NCBI GenBank assembly: GCA_930367215.1
Contig: OV884057.1
Coordinates: 112,617,284 to 112,681,283 of the forward strand
Direction of reading: 5' to 3'
Source: Pollenia angustigena
Taxonomy: Eukaryota > Arthropoda > Insecta > Diptera > Polleniidae
DNA: 64,000 bases
Below the pieces are notes generated by a model. It had not been told where the DNA came from. It ran no database searches and was given only the letters and a program-made list of their open reading frames with translations. Made by a program: the position numbers and the translations under genes. Positions 45,986-56,624 of the stretch are shown in pieces; within the stretch, counting starts at the first letter, position 1; each line of letters begins with the position of its first letter.

Positions 45986-46709
45986 CACGTTGGCTGCCAC
46001 CATATAAAAAAAAGTCATTCCAATATTTTTTTTTTTAATAACAGAGTCACGGTGATTGTTGTTGAGTTATTTCGTGTTCTTACCTTGTCTTTAGTAATTT
46101 TTGACGATTGGTGAGTGTTTTTAGCCTGTGATCACCGGTGGTTCACATGGCACTTTACTCATAAGTGTTTTAAAGTAATGCCATGTGAACCACCGGTGGT
46201 CACACATGTATTGAGATTTTTAGTTTTATTATTGTTGGAAGAAGCGCCGCAGTAAAAAAGGCTAAAAAAGTAACAATATATTTTGGTCAAAGCAGTGGTG
46301 AACCTGCCTTATGCCTGGAGTGCTTCAATAAAAATCCTAAATATTGTGACTTTTCTACATTTTTTTATATTTTTTCTTTGTTATGCATTTAATTTTTAGT
46401 TAAAAATGAATTTAAATGTCCAAAAATGAATAAAAAATAATAAATAGCTAATAAAATGAAAAAAAAAAAATAAAACAAAATCAATGTTAAAAATTCGAAT
46501 TGTGTGAGCAGAGCCCTGAAAAAAAATTTATACAGTAAAAAGAATATAGTTTTACCAGGGTGCCACTGCATAAAACTTTTATCTATTATCACCAGGCCGA
46601 CAATTATTTGATGAACAAGTAAAGTATACGTGTGCACCACCGGTGGTACACATGGCCTTATAGTAAAAAAAAATGTGACCCACCGGAGGGTCACATGGCA
46701 GTCAACGTG
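45986..46709. mobile_element. piggyBac-like MITE (TTAA duplication, ACCGGT palindromes)
   Basis: 724 bp between TTAA copies at 45982-45985 and 46710-46713. Ends CACGTTGGCTGCCA and, inverted, CACGTTGACTGCCA. Inside is a 27-bp-arm hairpin (46130-46205) built on CACCGGTGG, and further CCACCGGTGG copies near 46640 and 46680. Exact TTAA target sites are diagnostic of piggyBac-type transposition. No transposase. Confidence 0.8.
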
Positions 46710-48004
46710 TTAAGATGTTTTGTCAAAATGCCGCAGAATTATTTTATTTAACTTTTATGTATCAAAATTGTAACAGTTTTAGGTTTCTTATCAGCTTGAC
46801 TATAATTATTATGACAAAAACCTCTTAGCCAACTATTGATGTACAGAATTTTCTAAAAAACGAGCACAGATATATAAAGCTGAGAGAATTTTCTTTTAAA
46901 CAAGCCCTATTTCAAAGATACAGGCCAACTATTCACCAATTTCAATAAATATTTCCAAAAAAGTATTATTTTTTCAGACTTCCTGAGCACCAAATTTTCA
47001 AGTCAAAAACCGGAAGCTCGATTTTGATTTTAGAACCATGGTTTCTTTAGGAAAAGTCCTTAGAATTTTGCGTAGATTACGATTTTGCTATACGCTTGGT
47101 GGGCAAAAAAATTGATCCACTCTAATGTACATAGAAATCATAGAATTATAGCAGTTTTTTGAAATTATAAATAGGTATTATAGTTTAAGTGAATTACTAA
47201 TGGCCAATTTCACAAATTCTTTCCCAATATCAATTCATATTTAAATATAGTTTTTCAAAAAAGTCAACAAGAAAAGGAAGGGCAAGAAAATGAAAAACAA
47301 AAACAAAATAAATGTACTTTGAACTTCAAGAAGAATTCTTGACAAAAGTACGAAAAAACAGAAGTAAGGAAAAACATGTAAAATAAATTAAAATGGATAA
47401 TCATTCAAAAGCAAATTTCGATCTACCCAAGGTTAAATACAATTTGGTTTACGGATTGATGTTTGACTATTGACGTCAGCAGTCGTCGATGGCTGCGAGT
47501 GTTAAACGGCAAGCCCTCTGAGGAGATTGAGTGGTTGCAATCGAAACATGTAAGGGTAACCTGTCCGTTATATTATTATAGTTTTTTATATTTTATTTTT
47601 ATTTGAATAAGCTGGTTTATGGGCACAAATACTCTATTCCGGAATGAAGCAAGTATGTGGCCATGTGTAATTATGGACCCTTTTTCCCCATTTTCAAAAG
47701 GCTTGATCATTGTACCAATTAAAACCTATTCACCAAATTTCATCAAATAATCTCCAAAATGCCTGTTTTACATGGCCAACCAGCCAGCCGGACGGACATC
47801 GTTAGATCGACTCATGAAGTGATTCTGAATCGATCAGCACAAATGCATAATACCCTCTTCACTATTGTGCTGTGGGTATAAACACCGTTAGTTTAGCATT
47901 TGCATTTTTCTACTGTTTGTATCAAGCGAGTTATCAAAATGTCTTGTATTCCTGACTTGTTATATTGAAATCTTATTGGTAGAGAAAAATAGTTAGACGC
48001 GGGG

Positions 48005-48430
48005 AATATAAAAGTCAATGCTGCCAAGTACGTCCGCATCACCTTTAGTCTCAGGGAAATACTTGCCCACAAATTATATAAATAGTTCGAGAATATCTCA
48101 ATAAGGACTCACCACATCGCTTCAAAAATAAGCCAAATAAAATCAAAATCTACCCGGCTTATTGGACAGAGATCAGAACTAGAATTGAATATAAAAGTAC
48201 TCATATACAAGGTAGTCTTAAAACCTATATGGTTATACAGCATCCAGTTATAGGGTACAGCGTCATCGTTAAACGTTTAAAAATTACAAAAAAAGGCAAG
48301 TAAAGCATTTACGATAATAACTTGTGTTCATTAAAAATAATAACATCCATAGGGATCTCAATAACCCTGCAACTCCTTGCAAGATAAATGCTTTCATTTA
48401 AGGGTCATACGTTTTAAAAAGATAGAAACC
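48005..48430 (+). pseudogene. Decayed jockey-type RT C-terminal remnant
   Basis: Plus-strand readings with stops and frameshifts recall the RT thumb and C-terminus: KYVRITFSLRE, then IASKISQIKSKS, then VLIYKVVLKPIWLYSIQL with GTASSLNV. They align in order with the intact jockey ORF2 at 55122-52450 (HITFTLRRE, LLLYNSILKPIWCYGIQLWG, GSASN). Non-functional. Confidence 0.65.
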
Positions 48431-48702
48431 GCTGAATTGACCGGATAATTTATATATATTTTTTTATTCAGCATATATAGTTATTACTGCAGTGGCAATA
48501 GCAGTTCTTTCTTTCCAGAGTTAAGATTTTAATACTTATTGTTAATTTGTAATAAGAAAGATTCAATAAAAAAAAATATATTTCTACAGATAGATTTTAA
48601 TTACATTTACATTAAATGTATAAATAAATATATGATTATTTTAGATTTATTTTGAGATAGGTATTGTCTTAACACATATAAAAACATTTTTATGATCTTT
48701 AC

Positions 48703-48820
48703 CCTCTTGATTTATGTCCCATATTACAATGCGAGCATTTAATTTTGCAAAGCTTAAAGCTATTAGACGTCCTACTCCTCCACCACCTCCAGTGATTAAA
48801 ACAACTTGCCCCGAAACATC
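48703..48820 (-). CDS. SDR gene, Rossmann-motif exon
   Basis: The exon encodes [26 protein letters not shown] and ends DINQE. The TGGGGGVG glycine-rich loop binds the NAD(P) cofactor, and the Asp after the second strand (WDIN) suggests NAD preference. Splice signals on the minus strand are TTTTGCAG at 48821-48828 and GTAAAG at 48702-48697. It joins in phase to 13586-12986. An N-terminal signal-anchor exon, usual in this SDR group, should lie further upstream and was not identified up to 64000. Confidence 0.9.
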
Positions 48821-48885
48821 CTGCAAAACAAGAATATAAATTCAATATTAAACTTTACATATTTATAAAAAAAACAACAACAGCA

Positions 48886-49410
48886 TGGAATTTTATGAAA
48901 AAATTAGGGATTTTCGTGGTTTTTTGGGCATATCTCAGCCATTTATTGACCGATCTGCGTTTTTTACACATAACAAATGGTAATATTCTTCTTAAACACA
49001 TCGGTTAATAAATCTGCCAAAATGGCTACAAAATGGTTAAGTAAAAAACATAACAACTTTTACAAAAACTAAAACTTCAAAGCTGTAATATGACCTATGG
49101 ATACGTTTTATATATCAAAAGATCGGAAATTTGAACACATTGCTGAACATTTTGGAAAATTCGTTTCAGAGACAAACGAGTTATGACAACAAAAATTTTT
49201 TTTAAATACCTTTTTTCGGGAACCATATCTCAAATGAGTTAAAAAATGGCCGAGTTATTACCAAAATATGTACAGATATCCCAAAAACTACACTTTTTAT
49301 ACCCTTCACCGAAGGTAAAGGTACAATTTCAACAATATTGATCTTAGACCCTATAAAGTATATTCTGGGTCCTTATGAAAAGCGAAGTTGATTTGACGAC
49401 GACTAAATGA
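48886..49410 (-). repeat. Dispersed fly repeat copy beside the SDR exon
   Basis: It holds 'cgaaggtaaag' next to 'ttatacccttcacc', 'accctataaagtatattctgg' and the 'cagccatttattgaccgat' body. It is the same family as 14618-15615 and starts about 65 bp upstream of the exon. Confidence 0.6.
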
Positions 49411-49544
49411 GTATCCAATTTTTTGGTTTTGAGCTATTCTACATATCAGTTTATTCAGTTATTGTATTTTCTAATAATGTTCGAAGACTGCAAGGCGCAT
49501 TTACTGAATTTGCCTTGGAAGACTGTTAACTTGCGGAATATTGT

Positions 49545-49670
49545 CAGACTATCACCCTTATCGTGGTTGTCGAATTTAAAATACGCCTGTGACTGTTTGG
49601 TAATATATTAAAGGATATAAGTTTGCGTTCTCTTTAATCTTTCACCACAGATAAGGGTGATTGTAGCAGC
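49545..49670. repeat. Palindromic MITE (ATCACCCTTAT ends)
   Basis: Inverted ATCACCCTTATCGTGG / CCACAGATAAGGGTGAT around a core shared with the palindrome at 40487-40611. Confidence 0.55.
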
Positions 49671-50134
49671 GGCTCTGCTTGTGGATTTTGTGTTTTCTTC
49701 GAAGTTACACTAAATTTGTATAAAAATGATTTAATTTTCACAAAAATTAATAAAAGTAAGAAAACAATTTTGAAACTTAAAATAACAAACCCAATAAAAA
49801 ATGGAGTTTCCAAGGAAGAATGTTTGTAACCCTGCGGCCACACGTTCAAGTTGTTCTTGATAGTGTTTTACATATACTGCTTGTCAAAATTTACATAAAT
49901 TGAAAGCTGTGACGTAGGCTGCACTCAATTTGTAAGCAATTTACATCCAAGATGTCAACAACAACAGAGACAAACTTGTACTCAGCTGTTAAATTGAAGT
50001 AAATTGCCAAGCAAATGGAAGGGTGAAATTGAAAGCCATCTCGTGGTCAATTTAAAAAGTGTGAGTGTGTTAGTAAAAAACTGAGAGTGTATTGCAAATT
50101 GAAAGGAATTGAACGGCAAAATTTGACCAAGTAA

Positions 50135-50276
50135 GTTCCGGTTCACACACGTCAAGTTTGACTCGTCAAGTCTTGAGTTTTTAGGAAAGAGGGGAAAAGA
50201 AATGGCCTTCTCTTTTCCCTTCTCTCCTAAAAGATCAAGACTTGACAAGTCAAACTTGACGTGTGTGAACCGGCTC
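50135..50276. repeat. Hairpin MITE with CCGGTTCACACACGTCAAG ends, copy 1
   Basis: A 140-bp near-complete palindrome. Arms are CCGGTTCACACACGTCAAGT with its complement, and TAA lies close to both ends. Copy 2 is at 51658-51774. Confidence 0.75.
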
Positions 50277-51157
50277 TAAGAGATAAATGTAAGAGTTTCG
50301 CTAACCATCTCGCTTACGGAAGGCCTGAATTTTATATGGTGAGTTCCCACTTTCAAGCAATAAATTTTTGACGCAAAAAGCGCTTTATTCAACGCATATA
50401 AAAACTGGTGAGTGTAGCTATCCTTTACACACTCCATGTTTTGTTAGTTATTTTCTAGTATTCTCCATGATAAACCTGCTTTTATATTTTTTTTATAAAA
50501 TTTGCTTATAGTTCGTTCACTTAAATACTTTACTGCATCTCTGTATATCTTATTGCCTAGCACGTACATGTGCGCTTATTTTTTTAAATGTACTTTTAGT
50601 GCTTCGCAAGATAATTCATTGGGTACATAACTTAGCAATCACAGAACATTTAAGCGCATAATAAACCTCACAAATGGCTTGGAAAACATGTCAAAATTTT
50701 ACGTTTGTACAAAAGTTTTGTGTTGTTAATTGGGGTGTTTGCTTTTTGGACAAACATTTGAAGCAATGTTCGCAGAAATATTAAACATTTTTAATATTTG
50801 GCAGCCATGTTGGATATTTGTCAAACTTTTTGTGGCGTCTTATGGTAAATGTATTCAATTCAATTAATTTTTAATATTAAATTAAATTTTTTAGTAGTAT
50901 TCTTGCCACAAAACTGCTCGTTGTTTAAATCACTTTTTACTTTAAATTTTTTGCCTTTTTGGTATAATTTCTTCTCCGTTTTAAGCAAAAAGCAACAAAA
51001 TTGCCGCATTACTATTGGCATCTGCATTCATTGAAACCATAACAAAAATTAAAATTTATACTTGTACGGAGAAAATTTGTGTTGTTTATTGGCAAACCCC
51101 AAACGGAAACAATGTGTTTGTTTTTCAAGCATTTTGTGTGGTTTATTATGCCCTTTA

Positions 51158-51482
51158 AGCTGGAGGTCCATACCACGCGTTTTCGCCTCCACGCAGCGCA
51201 TGCTTTTCTAACCTTACTTGCGTTCTACGTTTCAAGTTACATGCAACGCTTTTTATGCAGCAGCAGCACAAGTAAAAATAAAATTTAATTTGTCAAAATC
51301 AGCTGATTTGTTCGAACGCTGCTTGTGACGCTTACAAAAGTAGAAAGTAAACCTACTTTTCGCCTCAAGGCGTCTACGCTTTTGTGCATGTAACTTACTA
51401 CGTATAACTACACAGATCCTACTTTTTTGACAACTGCGTATGCTGCGAAAAAGCAAGTAACGCGTGGTGTGGACCTCCAGCT
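51158..51482. mobile_element. MITE with AGCTGGAGGTCCA ends and TTA duplication
   Basis: 325 bp. Ends AGCTGGAGGTCCATACCACG and inverted AGCTGGAGGTCCACACCACG, with TTA at 51155-51157 and 51483-51485. TWA duplications fit PIF/Harbinger MITEs. A half copy lies at 36830-36911. Confidence 0.8.
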
Positions 51483-51657
51483 TTAGTCACTTCCACAATT
51501 GTAATTTATTATTGCGACCTCTATTAATGATCTGCACACGTTTAAAGAAAAACTCATTTGGCAACGTCATTTCGCAAGTATTTATACTCAATAACATTTA
51601 TCCAGAAAGCTCCAGAATGTTTCCGGTATGTTCGAGCTTTTACTATTTGATGTTAGT

Positions 51658-51774
51658 GCCGGTTCACACACGTCAAGTCTTAAGAATCCTCTCATCCTCA
51701 TCCTCTTTTCCCTTCTCTCCTAAAAGTTCAAGACTTGACGAGTCACACTTGACGTGTGTTAACCGGCACTTGAC
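51658..51774. repeat. Hairpin MITE with CCGGTTCACACACGTCAAG ends, copy 2
   Basis: Inverted GTGCCGGTTCACACACG ends flank a C/T-rich loop. Same family as 50135-50276. Confidence 0.75.
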
Positions 51775-52449
51775 GACTGATACATTGATTATGTTATGAA
51801 TTTTAAACTTAACGTCTACTATTTTATTAACGACATCTATGGTTAAATTGTCCTGTAGCCTTTTTAACGGACTTTTTAACATCATCTAGAGCAGGGCTGT
51901 CTGATGTGGCGATGCAATGTTTTGTTTGGCGACATAGCGATTTTTTTTGGCGAAATTAAAAAAAGTTGGCGATTTTTTTTGGCGATTTCTAAAAGGCGTT
52001 TTATATTTTTTTATATTTATATGAAAAAATTTATGAGCACTGACTAAGTTTTTTCTTGTAATTTTTAACAAATTTTAAAATCGCAATATGAATGCGATTT
52101 TTTTAGGTGATAAATTGATAATATTGCCAGATACATTAGATTGAAAACATTAAAAAATTGTTTCCATAGAAATTTTAAATAAGCTTTTTAAGCTTTCTTA
52201 AGCACATTTTCCTTTTAAAAAAATAGCAATCATCGGATCTTTGCCGAAAAACTTATTTTGCAAAATAAATTTTAAAAACTGAATTTTTTTTTTTTTTTTT
52301 TTTTATACATTATTTATTTATTGAATCTTCATATATTTAATATGAACTAACAATAATTAATCAAATCTTATCCTAATACTTTATTTATGTCCTGCCAGTG
52401 CCAGACAAAAATTTACTTCATCACGGGTTCTGTTCACTTATATAGGTGT

Positions 52450-55122
52450 TTATCGCTCATCTAGTTGGGTAAGTGCTGCAGTGTCTCTTCTCCTTAAGCG
52501 AGTGTGACCGCCATGATTTAAAATATTTCGAGCTAAAGGATTTGGGTGTTGTTCAAGTCTTTTTAAATATTTTACAGCATATTTTGTAATCATAGTTTTT
52601 ACTAATGGCACGTTGAGATCCTTATGAATGTTTGAGTTTTTAACATACCAGGGGGCGGCTGTGATTATTCGAAGAAGTTTATTTTGGCGCCTTTGAATTT
52701 TTTCGATATTAGAGGCCGAGCCAGTGCCCCATAGTTGAATACCGTAGCACCAGATAGGCTTTAAGATAGAGTTGTAAAGTAGAAGCTTGCAATCGAGACT
52801 AAGAACAGAATCTCTTCCAATAAGCCAATGAATTTGGATGGCTTTTAGTTTCATTTGAGTTAATTTTGCCTCTATATGGCATTTCCACGTTAATCGCCGA
52901 TCCAGATGTATACCGAGATATTTTACATGCGAATGTTGAGGAATAATTTGATTATTGATTGTAATAGGCGGGCAAGATTCCCGGCGCAGGGTGAATGTTA
53001 TATGTTCGCATTTTTGCTCATTGACCATTATCATCCATTGTCTTAGCCATATTTCTAGTTGAAATATATGAAGTTGTAGATAACGAGATGCTTCATAACG
53101 GTTTTCGTGGACGCTTAGAAAAGCTGTATCGTCTGCAAATGTTGAAGTTTGGGTGTAGTTGTTTGTTGGCATGTCCGAAGTATAAATTAAGTATAATAGA
53201 GGGCCCAGGATGCTGCCCTGTGGGACTCCAGCGCCAATTGGCTGAGGTGAACTTAAGAAATTTCCTTCTTTAATAATAAATTGACGACCGACTAAGTAGC
53301 TTTCTAACAGTTTGTGTGTGTTTGCTGGTAAATTTTGCTTCAATTTGTGTAATAAGCCTTCATGCCAGACTTTGTCAAAAGCTTGCGAAACATCGATGAA
53401 GAGTGCTGAGCAATATTTTTTTTCTTCAAATGTTTTTCTTATGACATTTACTATTCGATGAGTTTGTTCAATTGTGCTGTGTTTTCTTCTAAATCCGAAT
53501 TGATGGTTTGGAATACATCTATTTTCACTTAAAATTGGTGTTAATTTTGAAACTAATAATTTCTCAAACAGCTTTGACATATTTGATAATAAGCTAATAG
53601 GCCTATAGGACTCAACTTTTGTATGATCTTTGCCTGGCTTTGGTATCATGTTAACTAAGGAAACCTTCCATTTTTGAGGATAGTATTCAAGTCGTAAAAT
53701 AGCGTTAAAAATAAAAAGAATAATTTTCTTACCTACGCGAGGTAGCTCTAATAGCATTTTATTGCTGATCTTATCAACGCCAGGTGCCTTCTTAGTGTTT
53801 AATTCACAAATAACCTTTTCGATTTCTCTTATCTCAAATCTTAGGGGAATAGCTGCTCTAGCAGCAACAGGTGGTAAATCGACCGCAATATTGTGAGATA
53901 TATTAGGTGTAAATACGTTTTTCAAGTCACTTACAAACAGATTTCCTTTTTCAACATCATTTCTTGCCCAACTTCCATTCAAGTTTCTTAATGGTGGTTT
54001 AGAGACAACTGGCCTTTTGAGATTTCTAGCTGCACGCCATAATGAGTAGTCCGATTGTGGAGTTGCATCAAGTTCCTTAAGATATTTTTCCAGAGAAGCC
54101 GTTTTCTGAGTCTGCAATAACTTTCTTAATCTTTTTGTACACTCTTTTAGCAAGTTCTTAAGTTGAGGGGATCTGTGCAATTGCCACTCTCTTCGTGCCC
54201 TCCTTTTTTCAGACAAGAGACGCTCGACATCTGTGGAATATATTTTAATAGTTTTTGTTTTTTTGGGGGCAATATTGGAATGTTGAACAGCTAGTTTCAG
54301 AAAACTGTCAAAATTATCAATAGAACGATCTACATACTCCGGTGTACTGAGCGGAATATTTTCTGTGCAATGGGCACTGAGATATTTTTTATATTTTAAC
54401 CAATTTATTTGTGTGGCTGACGTCGCTAGGTAACCAGTCAGAGATACAATTCTATTGGGGTTCATTATAGTAACAATTGTAGGTGTGTGGTCGGAAGATA
54501 ATTCTAGGGAAGCTTCAACGTGAATCGTTTCTGTGGGGATGTTTTTAACCACGCCAAAATCGATGACATCTGGAATTTTTTGCGGATCAGCAGGCCAATA
54601 TGTTGGTTGGCCGCTCGCGACAACATTTAAATTCATTTTAGAGATTGTATTAAACAAAACACGACCCTTTGGTGTTATTAGTCGTGACCCCCAGAAGGTA
54701 TGTTTAGCGTTATAATCGCCAGCGGCCAGGAAACAGGGTCCTAGTGATTTATAATATTCACAATATTGGCTTTCTGATATTGAAAATCTAGGTGGAGAGT
54801 ATAAAGATGAGATTACAATGCTACGATTCAGCTCTTCAACACAAATGTTCGTTGCTTGGAGATAATCCTCACGATGATCACCCATTAGGTAGTGTTTGAC
54901 TCGATTTTTTATCAAAATGGCAGAACCTCCACAAGCTCTATCTCGAGGGTCCTTGGTATCATATAGTATATAACCATTGATTTTAAACGTATTTCTTGAG
55001 GTCAAATGAGTTTCAGAAACCATCATGACATCAATTTGTTTATTTTTAAGAAAGTAGTCTAATTCATTTTTATGTTGGCGGATGCCGTTCGCGTTCCAAA
55101 AACAGATTTTTAAACAGTTCAT
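52450..55122 (-). CDS. Jockey-type ORF2: AP endonuclease and reverse transcriptase
   Basis: 890 residues, near the usual length for jockey ORF2. It nicks target DNA and reverse-transcribes the element RNA. The apurinic-like endonuclease is at residues 1-220: WNANGI (N10/N12), SETHL (E37), GDYNAKH (D136, N138), PDVIDF and SSDHTP (D211, H212). All expected catalytic residues are present. RT occupies about 430-740: SYRPISLLSNMSKLFEKLL, FGFRRKHSTIEQ, LFIDVSQAFDKVWHEG, AGVPQGSILGPLLYLIY, and TFADD (F662-D665, catalytic pair 664/665). The C-terminus (KPIWCYGIQLWG) has no RNase H. The start ATG overlaps the ORF1 stop as ATGA, so translation probably depends on termination-reinitiation. Confidence 0.93.
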   Translation of the reverse strand: MNCLKICFWNANGIRQHKNELDYFLKNKQIDVMMVSETHLTSRNTFKINGYILYDTKDPRDRACGGSAILIKNRVKHYLMGDHREDYLQATNICVEELNRSIVISSLYSPPRFSISESQYCEYYKSLGPCFLAAGDYNAKHTFWGSRLITPKGRVLFNTISKMNLNVVASGQPTYWPADPQKIPDVIDFGVVKNIPTETIHVEASLELSSDHTPTIVTIMNPNRIVSLTGYLATSATQINWLKYKKYLSAHCTENIPLSTPEYVDRSIDNFDSFLKLAVQHSNIAPKKTKTIKIYSTDVERLLSEKRRARREWQLHRSPQLKNLLKECTKRLRKLLQTQKTASLEKYLKELDATPQSDYSLWRAARNLKRPVVSKPPLRNLNGSWARNDVEKGNLFVSDLKNVFTPNISHNIAVDLPPVAARAAIPLRFEIREIEKVICELNTKKAPGVDKISNKMLLELPRVGKKIILFIFNAILRLEYYPQKWKVSLVNMIPKPGKDHTKVESYRPISLLSNMSKLFEKLLVSKLTPILSENRCIPNHQFGFRRKHSTIEQTHRIVNVIRKTFEEKKYCSALFIDVSQAFDKVWHEGLLHKLKQNLPANTHKLLESYLVGRQFIIKEGNFLSSPQPIGAGVPQGSILGPLLYLIYTSDMPTNNYTQTSTFADDTAFLSVHENRYEASRYLQLHIFQLEIWLRQWMIMVNEQKCEHITFTLRRESCPPITINNQIIPQHSHVKYLGIHLDRRLTWKCHIEAKLTQMKLKAIQIHWLIGRDSVLSLDCKLLLYNSILKPIWCYGIQLWGTGSASNIEKIQRRQNKLLRIITAAPWYVKNSNIHKDLNVPLVKTMITKYAVKYLKRLEQHPNPLARNILNHGGHTRLRRRDTAALTQLDER

Positions 55123-56624
55123 GGCTTGTTAAGTACAGATTGCAATAACATCGATTGCATTCTAAGAATTTCCTGCATCATATTACCCATTGTGTTCGTA
55201 AAATTAGTTACTGTTTGCACTAATGTTTCCATGGTTTGTTCTAGACGACTTAAATTTGAAACTGGAGTTTCATCATTACTTGGCGCAGCACCTTGCATTG
55301 GCACATGGTTTGATTTTACGACGTTAGCATAAGAGGTTCTGTTATTACTAGGCTGCGGAGCCTGAATGTCACCAGTGCTTACTTGATTTGTTACCTGCAT
55401 TTGAGGGGGATTAGTTTTCGGTCCAACTGACTGCTTGACGATGGTATATACAGGGCATCCTCTATAATTGGCAGTGTGATTACCGCCACAGTTGCTACAT
55501 TTTTTTACGTTGGGGTCGGTTTTAGATTTATCGCAAAGATCTGTACCATGTAATTCACCACATACTACGCAAACAGGGGGTAAATAGCAGTAGGCCTTAG
55601 CATGACCATATTCTTGACAGTTTAAACATTGAACGGGCCCATTTCTTTTGTGTGGCTCTTCTATAGTTACTCTTCTATAGAGAATATATTTCAAATTGTA
55701 AATAGGGTGCGTTTCATTTTTTTTAAGCTTTACGTCGCCGGGTTCAAACTCCACTCGAAAAAGTGGTTGGGGGATTTTTTCTCTATTTTTAATATTTACT
55801 TCATGTTTTATTTTGAAGCCTTTTTCTTCGAGGAATGTTTTTACCTCTTCTGGGTCCACACATGAGTCAATTCCCTTAATCACTACCTGGAGACCTTTAC
55901 TGCTTTTCAGTTGGTATGTATAAAAGTTTTTTTTGAGTGCTTCAAATTTGTTTATAATTTTGCGAAAATCATTCTCATTATTGACTTGTATTTTTGTCTC
56001 GTTTATACTACCACGCTTGATAGCAGCTACGTAAAACGAGTTTTCACCTATCACCGATATCAAACTCTTTATTAGCTCATTTGAGTTTTGCTCCCTAAGA
56101 TATATCGGGGGAGGCTTGGACGATTTTATGACGTTTGGTGCTTCAGAGGATTCATCCTCCAGAATTGCAAAACGATTTTGAGAATTTATTTTATCAAAAG
56201 ATGGTACTTTTGAGGCCGAAGCAACTGCTGCAGAGGTAGGGCTGCGACCCCGTTTAAGCACTGTTATGTACCTGTCCATACCAACTTGTACTTGAGGCTT
56301 TTGACAACTTTTTACTTGAGATTTTTCCATGTCTTCTGTGTTTGAATTCATGGTATCATTTTTTGTAACTAAGATTGTTTTTGCCGTTGCGGCAACACTT
56401 GCAGGCACTAGCGAGAGATTAATACTTCTTAAAGTATCAGCATCAACCGTCTTTGTAAAGACTGAGGGCGAAAGGGAACGTGTTCTAACAATTGGTTTAG
56501 CCGTTAGGTAGTTAATATTGTTTTGTTTTGTTTTGTTTATTTCAGTATTGCATTCTTTAGCACTAACTGTAACGTATGCATTTCTTTCGTCTATTTTTAT
56601 TGTTGTTACATTGTGACTACTCAT
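55119..56624 (-). CDS. Jockey-type ORF1: Gag-like nucleic-acid-binding protein
   Basis: 501 residues. It binds element RNA to form the ribonucleoprotein. A low-complexity N-terminal half is followed by a folded region (about residues 185-310) with SKGLQVVIKGIDSC and EEVKTFLEEKGFKI, like the RRM-like/PRE_C2HC region of insect LINE Gags. Three zinc knuckles follow from residue 333: CLNCQEYGHAKAYC, CVVCGELHGTDLC and CSNCGGNHTANYRGC. The C-terminal tail ends SVLNKP before TGA. A decayed homologue lies at 62336-62990. Confidence 0.92.
   Translation of the reverse strand: MSSHNVTTIKIDERNAYVTVSAKECNTEINKTKQNNINYLTAKPIVRTRSLSPSVFTKTVDADTLRSINLSLVPASVAATAKTILVTKNDTMNSNTEDMEKSQVKSCQKPQVQVGMDRYITVLKRGRSPTSAAVASASKVPSFDKINSQNRFAILEDESSEAPNVIKSSKPPPIYLREQNSNELIKSLISVIGENSFYVAAIKRGSINETKIQVNNENDFRKIINKFEALKKNFYTYQLKSSKGLQVVIKGIDSCVDPEEVKTFLEEKGFKIKHEVNIKNREKIPQPLFRVEFEPGDVKLKKNETHPIYNLKYILYRRVTIEEPHKRNGPVQCLNCQEYGHAKAYCYLPPVCVVCGELHGTDLCDKSKTDPNVKKCSNCGGNHTANYRGCPVYTIVKQSVGPKTNPPQMQVTNQVSTGDIQAPQPSNNRTSYANVVKSNHVPMQGAAPSNDETPVSNLSRLEQTMETLVQTVTNFTNTMGNMMQEILRMQSMLLQSVLNKP

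Larger units (their letters stand above)
42795..47124. mobile_element. 4.3-kb non-autonomous TIR element with ~340-bp terminal inverted repeats
   Basis: Ends begin TAGAGTGGGTCAATTT and, inverted, TAGAGTGGATCAATTT. The arms match for about 340 bp (42795-43143 and 46793-47124). The flanks are an exact 8-bp repeat, atgtacat, at 42787-42794 and 47125-47132. An 8-bp duplication and TAG ends suggest hAT, but the arm length is unusual. No transposase. The interior hosts a MITE (43222-43562), a GGCCC foldback (43905-44141), a Helitron-like stretch and a TTAA element (45986-46709). Confidence 0.82.
13587..48702 (-). other. 35.1-kb intron of the SDR gene
   Basis: On the minus strand the donor is GTAAAG at 48702-48697 and the acceptor is ...CTATTTTTCAG at 13587. 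Joining the exons gives an uninterrupted D-I-N-Q-E-A-I-K-T-T reading with matching codon phase (one base of the Ala codon in the upstream exon, two in the downstream exon). The intron contains nearly all the mobile elements listed between these positions. That both flanking exons belong to one transcript is inferred from frame and family fit. Confidence 0.8.

Noticed and set aside
46389..46694. Hydrophobic 101-codon minus-strand reading
   Set aside because: It lies wholly inside the TTAA MITE, consists of translated T-rich runs, and has no family motif.
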